Of a stretch of DNA of 10,134 nucleotides, positions 5,901-10,134 are shown one piece after another (within the stretch, counting starts at the first letter, position 1; the number at the start of each line of letters is the position of its first letter). The notes under the pieces were generated by a model. The model saw only the letters and a list, made by a program, of their open reading frames with translations. It ran no database searches and was not told the DNA's origin. A program made the position numbers and the translations under genes. The stretch is from NCBI GenBank assembly GCA_031366605.1, contig JANLOO010000041.1:1-10134 (forward strand). Direction: 5' to 3'. Source of the stretch: CALMEC01 sp031366605. GTDB taxonomy: Bacteria; Actinomycetota; Thermoleophilia; Miltoncostaeales; Miltoncostaeaceae.

Positions 5901-6012
5901 GGCGTTCCCTCCTCCAACTGGGGGCCCCGGTATGGGACCCTGTACATCTTGTATCGGCAGCACCCCAAATTTCCTTATGCGTATTGTCACGAACATTCTC
6001 TGAGAGGACCCC
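5901..6012. promoter_or_regulatory. Divergent intergenic region, zinc-ribbon/pyrE and Nfu operons
   Basis: This 112-base stretch separates two genes transcribed away from each other, so it should hold promoters for both. It contains an AT-richer patch around 5965-5990, in contrast to the GC-rich surroundings, and the palindromic GGGGCCCC at 5921-5928. No pair of boxes with good spacing stands out. TATTGT at 5982-5987 could be a -10 for the plus strand, with no convincing -35 partner. Confidence 0.35.
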
Positions 6013-6282
6013 GTGGTCGACGTCAGCCCGCAGCCAACGCCCAACCCCAACGCGATCAAGTTCACGCTGGACCGCCCCGCGACCGACAAGCGCAGCGAGA
6101 CCTTCCGTCAGGGCTCGGACCCGGGGGATTCCCCCCTGGGAGCGGGCATCTTCGGCCTCGGTGGTGTGACCAACGTATTCCTGACCGCCGACTTCGTCAG
6201 CGTCACCAAGGACGACGCGACCTCGTGGGACACGCTGCTGCCGTCGGTGATCCAGACGATCGAAGGGCATTTCGGCGAATGA
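6013..6282 (+). CDS. Nfu/NifU N-terminal domain protein
   Basis: An 89-residue stand-alone Nfu_N domain. In larger relatives this domain is joined to the CxxC NifU C-terminal domain that carries a transient Fe-S cluster; here no CxxC part is present, and there is no cysteine at all. Family features: the opening QPTPNPNAIKFTLDR (7-21), SPLGAGIFGLGGVTNVFL (40-57), matching the SPLA...LF.I.GV..VF pattern, and the strand DFVSVTKDDATSWD (60-73). The GTG at 6013 is chosen because GAGAGG lies six bases upstream and the QPTPNPNA signature follows at once. It overlaps the next gene by four bases (ATGA), so the pair is an operon. It may assist Fe-S delivery or be regulatory, but it cannot carry a cluster on its own cysteines. 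Confidence 0.88.
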   Translation: MVDVSPQPTPNPNAIKFTLDRPATDKRSETFRQGSDPGDSPLGAGIFGLGGVTNVFLTADFVSVTKDDATSWDTLLPSVIQTIEGHFGE

Positions 6283-6509
6283 GCAGCACGACCGGACTGA
6301 TCCTGAGCTACGCCCTGGGCATCATCTTCGCGATCGGCGGGCTGGCCTTCTTGATCCTGCTGGACGAACGCCGGTTCTTGTTCGGCGTGCCCTACCTGAT
6401 CATGGGCATCCTCCTGATCGGTGGCGTGCGGGCCAGCCAGCGGCGCAAACGCACCCGGCAGGTCGATGGCGCCGACGGGGACGACCCGCCGACGCCTCGC
6501 ACACACTGA
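6279..6509 (+). CDS. Small two-helix membrane protein
   Basis: A 76-residue protein with two predicted membrane helices at about 6-28 (GLILSYALGIIFAIGGLAFLILL) — split here as GLILSYALG and IIFAIGGLAFLILL — and 33-50 (FLFGVPYLIMGILLIGGV). A short DERR turn joins them. A basic stretch RASQRRKRTR (51-60) follows, then an acidic/Pro tail. By the positive-inside rule both ends would be cytoplasmic only if the short DERR loop is outside; the basic stretch supports an inside C-terminus. The ATG overlaps the Nfu stop (ATGA), giving coupled translation. It ends five bases before the convergent mscL stop. No family is recognised. Confidence 0.8.
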   Translation: MSSTTGLILSYALGIIFAIGGLAFLILLDERRFLFGVPYLIMGILLIGGVRASQRRKRTRQVDGADGDDPPTPRTH

Positions 6510-6514
6510 CCGGG

Positions 6515-6931
6515 CTACCTCTTCATCACGACGCCGCCGTCACCGGCCGAGACGACCTCCCAGCCGTCGGCTGAACGGGCGTTGATCGCAGCGTCGTCGA
6601 ACTTCTCGACGACGTACTGCGTCGGCTCGGCGTCCTTCGCCTTGACGAGCTTGACCGATGCCTTGACGACGAGGAACATCACGAGCGCGACGATCAGGAA
6701 CGCGATGACCTGGTTGATGAATGCGCCGTAGGTGAACACGGAGCCATTGATCGAAAAATGTTTGGCGCTGAAGTCCGGGGTACCGCCGATCGCACCGATG
6801 ATCGGGGTGACGATGTTCTTGGTGAAACTCGTGACGAGATCCGCGAACGCCAACGCGATGATCAGACCCACGGCGATCTCGATCAGGTTGCCCTTCATGA
6901 TCCAGTCCTTGAACTCTTTTGCCCAACCCAT
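6515..6931 (-). CDS. mscL: Large-conductance mechanosensitive channel MscL, atypical C-terminus
   Basis: A stretch-gated pore that releases solutes on hypo-osmotic shock; a homopentamer in the inner membrane. The N-terminal amphipathic piece KEFKDWIMKGN (5-15), pore helix TM1 (about 16-42, IEIAVGLIIALAFADLVTSF), the TPIIG turn (43-47) and TM2 (about 70-95) are all typical. The periplasmic loop is short (about 50-69). The tail departs from the norm: instead of the usual charged helical bundle with a Lys/Glu-rich end, residues 106-138 read YVVEKFDD...ADGWEVVSAG...VVMKR, like a truncated DUF4177-type module. ATG at 6931 is chosen over GTG at 6937, because GGAG lies nine bases from the former but only three from the latter. 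Total 138 residues, a usual length. Confidence 0.94.
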   Translation of the reverse strand: MGWAKEFKDWIMKGNLIEIAVGLIIALAFADLVTSFTKNIVTPIIGAIGGTPDFSAKHFSINGSVFTYGAFINQVIAFLIVALVMFLVVKASVKLVKAKDAEPTQYVVEKFDDAAINARSADGWEVVSAGDGGVVMKR

Positions 6932-7009
6932 GCTCACACGCTCCTTTACCCATTCTCCGGGACCCTCGGAGCATGCCTTTTTGATCGGACGCGCAGCGAA
7001 TGCAGCCGC

Positions 7010-7699
7010 TTAGCCGACGGCGCGCGTCGCGCCCAACTCGTGAGCGCATTCACGCCTGAAACAGGCGGCGACCTGGGCGACCGCGTCGGTCGCGGTATCG
7101 ACAACCGCGAGCAGGTCGAGGTCCTCACTGTGGACATAGGGTCCGACGAGTTCCCGGGTGACCCAATTGATCAGCGGCTGCCAGAAGTCCCGACCCGCGA
7201 GCACCACCGGGAAGTGCTCCACCTTGCCGGTCTGGATGAGCGTGAGCGACTCGAACAACTCGTCCATCGTGCCGAAGCCGCCGGGGTAGATGACGAACCC
7301 CTCGGCCGCTTTGACCATCATCACCTTGCGGGCATAGAAGTGCTTGAAGTCGAGTGAGACATCGACGTACGGGTTCGCGCGCTGCTCGTGGGGCAGGATG
7401 ATGTTGAAGCCCACAGACACGCCACCCTCATCCTGGCAGCCGCGGTTGGCGGCCTCCATCACACCGGGCCCGCCACCGGTGATGACCGCAAAGCCTTCAC
7501 GGGCGAGGAGGCGTCCGCATTCGCGCGCGCCTTCGTACACGGGGTCGTGCTGGTGCACACGTGCGGAGCCAAAAACGGTCACGGCGGGACGGCCGATCTG
7601 CGCCACGGCCTGGAAGCCGCGACGGAACTCGTCGGCGATATACGCGACCTTCTCCTCAATCCCGTCCGTGGTGCTTGCAAGGAGCTGAGTGTCCTCCAT
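7010..7699 (-). CDS. LOG-family (TIGR00730-type) nucleoside phosphoribohydrolase-like protein
   Basis: A 229-residue Rossmann-like protein of the LOG / 'lysine decarboxylase-like' family. Characterised members cleave the N-glycosidic bond of nucleoside 5'-monophosphates, including cytokinin ribotides; others are PpnN-like nucleosidases. Signatures: VTVFGSARV (41-49), GGGPGVMEAAN (75-85) for phosphate binding, and PGGFGTMDELFE (139-150) with the catalytic Glu region; R124-K125 lie between them. The ATG at 7699 is preceded by GGAGG with five-base spacing; a longer TTG reading from 7714 would place that site inside the gene. It starts 11 bases after the sensor-kinase stop and so should be on the same transcript. 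The true substrate is unknown; lysine decarboxylase is an outdated label and not claimed. Confidence 0.94.
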   Translation of the reverse strand: MEDTQLLASTTDGIEEKVAYIADEFRRGFQAVAQIGRPAVTVFGSARVHQHDPVYEGARECGRLLAREGFAVITGGGPGVMEAANRGCQDEGGVSVGFNIILPHEQRANPYVDVSLDFKHFYARKVMMVKAAEGFVIYPGGFGTMDELFESLTLIQTGKVEHFPVVLAGRDFWQPLINWVTRELVGPYVHSEDLDLLAVVDTATDAVAQVAACFRRECAHELGATRAVG

Positions 7700-7710
7700 C
7701 GATGCCTCCT

Positions 7711-9051
7711 TCAAGGGGTTGCGGGAGTATCGCTGTGGGTGGCGGGTGTGGGCGTCGCAGGCACGGAGGTGGCCGGGATGCGGATCGTGAACACCGTGCC
7801 GTCACCGGGAGCGCTTTGGACCGCGATGGTGCCGCCCAGCGCGGCGATCAGCTGTGTGACGATCGCAAGGCCCAATCCCGAACCGCCCTGATCGCGTGAC
7901 CGGGCGTCATCGATCCGGTAGAGGCGCTCGAAGATGTGCGGCACGTGCTCCGCGGCGATCCCGATACCGGTGTCCGCGACGGTCAGGACCGCCGACCCTT
8001 CGTCGCCCCGTACACCGACGGACACGTGGCCTGCGGCCGGGGTCGCCGCCAGTGCGTTCTGGATGAGGTTGGCCAGGATCGTCTCGACGTACCCCGGGTC
8101 TGTGTCAAAGGGCAGCGACCCCTGCGGCCCCGTCAACGTCACCCGGGCGTCAGCCGCGCTCTGCGTGAACCTGCCAAGGGCGTCACGCGCCGCTTGGGCC
8201 AGGTCGAACCGCTCGACATCGGGCGCAGGATCCAAGTTCAGGCGCGTCAGCTCACGCAGATCGCCGATCAGCCCGCGCAACCGGGCGGCCTCGTCCCTGA
8301 TGAAACCGACTGCCTCCTGACGAGCCTCGGGGGTTGACGCCGCGCCGTCGACCAACGCGGAGGCGAACCCGTCGATGGCGGTCACCGGGGTGCGCAGCTC
8401 GTGGGCGACGTCCGCCAGAAACCGGCGCTGGCGCGCATCGGCTTCGGCCAACCGCTCGGTCATCCGGTTGAACGCTCCCGCAGCCCGACCGAGCTCATCG
8501 GCTGGGACGGCGGCGCGGACGGTCAAATCACCCGAGGCGACGGCCTCCGCGGACGCCGCCAGGTCCGCGGCCTGACGACGCAGCCGTCGCGCGACAGCAC
8601 TCGCGAAACCCCAGACCACCCCCGCAGCCACAGCGAGCCCTGCCAGGAACAGGGCGACCACCAACCAGTCCGCCAGGCCGCTGACCGCGGACCCGCGCTG
8701 CAAGCGCACCTCGACCTCCCCGGAGCGCGCCGTCGCCTGGATGTCGAGGGACTCCACCCGCACGAGGTTGTAGTAGAAGCCGCCCGGAGCGGGCCAGGTC
8801 ACCTCAATGCGGGTGCCGGGCAGAAACCGCGCCGCATCCGCCGCACGATCCCCCCGTGCGGGACCCGGTGCGGCAGAGACCGCATCCGCGATCGCGCCCG
8901 CCTGATCCTGGAGCGTGCGCTCGGCAGCGGACTTGATCCGGTCGTTGACCACCCCGCGGATGACACCCTGCGCGCCGATGACGACGATCAGGGCGAGCGT
9001 GATCATCAGGGCGATGCGTCCCCGGTAACTCGCCGGCCAGACCTGTCGCAT
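7711..9051 (-). CDS. Two-component sensor histidine kinase (HAMP, HisKA, HATPase)
   Basis: A 446-residue membrane sensor kinase. TM1 about 12-31; an extracytoplasmic sensor of about 95 residues (32-126) with no recognised fold; TM2 about 127-150; HAMP about 151-204, ending in a DELGRAAGAFNRMTERL segment. The dimerisation/phospho-acceptor domain has H217 in DVAHELRTP. ATP-binding motifs: N box NLIQNALAATP (328-338), D box DTGIGI (360-365), F box FERLYRID (374-381), G2 GGSGLGLAI (389-397). The last 20 residues are a Thr/Pro/Ala tail, probably disordered. ATG at 9051 overlaps the response-regulator stop by one base (TGATG), fixing the start. It is expected to phosphorylate the OmpR-type regulator beside it. 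The signal sensed is unknown. Confidence 0.96.
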   Translation of the reverse strand: MRQVWPASYRGRIALMITLALIVVIGAQGVIRGVVNDRIKSAAERTLQDQAGAIADAVSAAPGPARGDRAADAARFLPGTRIEVTWPAPGGFYYNLVRVESLDIQATARSGEVEVRLQRGSAVSGLADWLVVALFLAGLAVAAGVVWGFASAVARRLRRQAADLAASAEAVASGDLTVRAAVPADELGRAAGAFNRMTERLAEADARQRRFLADVAHELRTPVTAIDGFASALVDGAASTPEARQEAVGFIRDEAARLRGLIGDLRELTRLNLDPAPDVERFDLAQAARDALGRFTQSAADARVTLTGPQGSLPFDTDPGYVETILANLIQNALAATPAAGHVSVGVRGDEGSAVLTVADTGIGIAAEHVPHIFERLYRIDDARSRDQGGSGLGLAIVTQLIAALGGTIAVQSAPGDGTVFTIRIPATSVPATPTPATHSDTPATP

Positions 9052-9737
9052 CAGGATTCGTCGGAGTCGAGCTTGTAGCCGATGCCCCGGACCGCCACGA
9101 TCCCGGGCCACCCATCGAGCTTTCTCCTGAGGTTCGCGACGTGGACGTCGATCGTCTTGCCACCAACCGGCGTCTGGTGACCCCAGACCTTCTCGAGCAG
9201 GCGCTCACGGGTGTAGACGATGCGCGGATGCGCAATCAATTCGGCCAGCAGATCGAACTCCAGTCGCGTCAACTCGACGTGCCTGCCGTCCAGCACGCAC
9301 TCACGGCTGACCGGGTCGAGCGTCACACGCCCGGCGGACAGGGGGCCGGTGTGCTCCGACGGCATCGCGATCCGCCGCAGCACCGCGCGCACACGTGCGA
9401 CGACCTCGCGCGGCGAGAACGGTTTGACAACGTAGTCGTCGGCCCCCAGCTCGAGCCCGGCCACACGGCTCGCCTCGTCGTCGCGCGCAGTCACCATGAT
9501 GATTGGGATGTGTCCGTTCGACTCGCGCAGCTTGCGGCAGACGTCCAGTCCGTCGATCTCGGGCAGCATCAGGTCGAGCAGCACCAAATCGATCCCGCCT
9601 TGGCGCACCTGGCTCAGCGCCGTTTGGCCGTCACCCGCCTCGGCGACGGTGTATCCAGCCTCGGTCAGGTACAAACGCAGGAGCGCACGAATCGATTTTT
9701 CGTCGTCGACGACCAAGATATGGCCACGGCTTGCCAT
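9051..9737 (-). CDS. OmpR/PhoB-type response regulator
   Basis: A 228-residue transcription regulator. Receiver domain (about 6-118): acidic pocket D11-D12, phospho-acceptor D55 in LVLLDLMLP, conserved T83 in MVTARDD, K105 in VVKPFSPRE. C-terminal winged helix (about 133-224): ELTRLEFDLLAEL recognition region, VYTRERLLEKVWG, the DNA-contacting TIDVHVANLRRKLD (195-208) and the wing VRGIGYKL. The start at 9737 gives MASRGHILVVDDE, where receiver homology begins; an upstream ATG at 9791 would put an unlikely 18-residue tail in front and reach toward the tRNA promoter. It is first in the regulator-kinase-LOG operon and transcribed away from tRNA-Phe. The regulon cannot be told from the sequence. 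Confidence 0.97.
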   Translation of the reverse strand: MASRGHILVVDDEKSIRALLRLYLTEAGYTVAEAGDGQTALSQVRQGGIDLVLLDLMLPEIDGLDVCRKLRESNGHIPIIMVTARDDEASRVAGLELGADDYVVKPFSPREVVARVRAVLRRIAMPSEHTGPLSAGRVTLDPVSRECVLDGRHVELTRLEFDLLAELIAHPRIVYTRERLLEKVWGHQTPVGGKTIDVHVANLRRKLDGWPGIVAVRGIGYKLDSDES

Positions 9738-9772
9738 CGATCCGGCAGTATCACAGGTGTCGTGACCGGGAG

Positions 9773-9801
9773 TTGATTCGGCGGCCTTCAACCCCTACCG
9801 T
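9773..9801 (+). promoter_or_regulatory. tRNA-Phe promoter
   Basis: TTGATT (9773-9778) and TACCGT (9796-9801) with a 17-base spacer, ending 11 bases before the mature tRNA 5' end. The -35 is good and the -10 keeps the TA...T pattern. The placement supports a short 5' leader. No start site has been measured. Confidence 0.55.
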
Positions 9802-9812
9802 TCCCTGGCCCC

Positions 9813-9885
9813 GGCGGGATAGCTCAGTTGGTAGAGCACACGACTGAAAATCGTGGTGTCCCCAGTTCGAATCTGGGTCCCGCCA
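9813..9885 (+). tRNA. tRNA-Phe (anticodon GAA)
   Basis: A complete 73-base cloverleaf without an encoded CCA. The acceptor arms GGCGGGA (9813-9819) and TCCCGCC (9878-9884) pair fully, with discriminator A at 9885. The D arm is GCTC...GAGC with the AGTTGGTA loop. The anticodon stem CACGA/TCGTG encloses the loop CTGAAAA, whose GAA reads Phe codons UUC and UUU. The variable region is GTGTC. The T stem CCCAG/CTGGG encloses TTCGAAT. All stems are perfect, so it is expected to be functional. Confidence 0.99.
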
Positions 9886-9915
9886 TCGGCTAGATCGGCT
9901 TTGTGAAGCACGTTT

Positions 9916-9949
9916 TCGGCCCCTCTAAGCACCGCCGCGGAGGGGCCGA
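9916..9949 (+). terminator. Hairpin downstream of tRNA-Phe
   Basis: A perfect 10-bp inverted repeat: TCGGCCCCTC (9916-9925) and GAGGGGCCGA (9940-9949), with a 14-base loop, starting 30 bases after the tRNA. No T run follows. In GC-rich actinobacteria such U-less hairpins often end transcripts, so it is the likely tRNA terminator; that reading is inference. Confidence 0.6.
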
Positions 9950-9989
9950 TGTGCGTCTCAGGGCCATGCAGAGGCATCCAGGAGTGTTC

Positions 9990-10013
9990 AGACCATGCGG
10001 GAGACCATGCGGG
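9990..10013 (+). repeat. Tandem 12-bp direct repeat
   Basis: AGACCATGCGGG occurs twice back to back (9990-10001 and 10002-10013) with no mismatch. If the open frame from 9995 is a gene, the repeat duplicates its start region and offers two ATGs four codons apart. It may be a replication-slippage duplication. Confidence 0.9.
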
Positions 10014-10134
10014 CTGCCAGACCCCTTGTTCGATCGCGCCCCGCGTACCGATGCCGACGCGGCACCACTGCCTGCCGGGGCGGCCGGGTCGAGTACTCAC
10101 TCGACGAGGCGGGGGCACTCCACCACAACTGGCT
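9995..10134 (+). CDS. Unrecognised open frame, 3' end beyond window
   Basis: Forty-six codons open to the right edge, from ATG at 9995 (second in-frame ATG at 10007). An AGGAG (about 9980-9984) lies roughly ten bases before the first ATG, which is a usable ribosome site. The product begins MRETMRAARPLV, is rich in Arg, contains two Cys (residues 20 and 27), and ends VEYSLDEAGALHHNW at the edge. No family is recognised and the stretch is too short for a codon-use test. It could be a real gene start, a fragment, or chance, since GC-rich DNA has long empty frames. Confidence 0.25.
   Translation, partial: MRETMRAARPLVRSRPAYRCRRGTTACRGGRVEYSLDEAGALHHNW

Noticed and set aside
5094..6509. Plus-strand open frame of 471 codons
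   Set aside because: It runs antisense through pyrE and the zinc-ribbon gene, then out of frame through the Nfu gene. Only the last 76 codons, starting at 6279, form a credible gene.
6955..6971. CTCCG/CGGAG inverted repeat between the LOG and mscL genes
   Set aside because: Five-base stem without a T tract; could occur by chance and cannot be assigned as terminator or operator.
8401..9078. Plus-strand open frame of 225 codons opposite the sensor kinase
   Set aside because: Antisense to a kinase with all its motifs; Arg/Pro/Asp-rich composition typical of a GC-rich shadow frame.
9795..10118. Minus-strand open frame of 107 codons across the tRNA gene
   Set aside because: Its C-terminal part is the antisense translation of tRNA-Phe (the frequent false 'hypothetical protein' ending in a TTIFSRVLYQLSYPA-like string). 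A perfect tRNA on the other strand explains it.

Overview
The window is GC-rich, about two thirds G+C by eye, with closely packed genes and a few GTG starts. This suggests an actinobacterial chromosome. The GroEL and GroES sequences, a groESL promoter carrying a CIRCE operator, and the mix of housekeeping genes would fit a deep-branching group such as Thermoleophilia, but that placement is inference from remembered family resemblance. No mobile element, CRISPR array or phage gene is visible.

Layout. (1) Positions 1-1270, minus strand: groES-groEL with an overlapping stop and start, behind a sigma-70-like promoter and a perfect CIRCE operator; groEL runs off the left edge. (2) About 1331-1777, plus strand: a broken remnant of an EAL (cyclic-di-GMP phosphodiesterase) domain in three reading frames. 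(3) 1812-5900, minus strand: seven close genes. In transcription order these are a 63-residue zinc-ribbon protein, pyrE, an UPF0173 metallo-hydrolase, the ribosome-assembly GTPase rsgA, an unusual five-repeat Trp-motif protein, a Nudix hydrolase and an ASCH-domain protein. (4) 6013-6509, plus strand: an Nfu/NifU N-terminal-domain protein overlapping a two-helix membrane protein. (5) 6515-6931, minus strand: mscL with an atypical tail. (6) 7010-9737, minus strand: an OmpR-type response regulator, its sensor kinase and a LOG-family protein in one probable operon. (7) 9773-9949: tRNA-Phe(GAA) with a promoter and a hairpin, then about 185 bases holding a tandem 12-bp repeat and an unrecognised open frame running off the right edge.

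Most of the window is conserved housekeeping: chaperonin, pyrimidine synthesis, ribosome maturation, nucleotide clean-up, osmotic safety valve and signalling. The most novel item is the repeat protein at 2730-3398. It has five nearly identical TGWEALDKWV motifs separated by Gly/Ala/Pro linkers, a charged helix, and a short amphipathic C-terminal helix that resembles a membrane-targeting sequence. Its architecture is that of a multivalent 'sticker and spacer' linker; its partner and function are unknown. Other points worth a second look are the MscL tail, the LOG gene attached to a two-component system, the decayed EAL gene and the small DnaJ-like zinc-ribbon protein.
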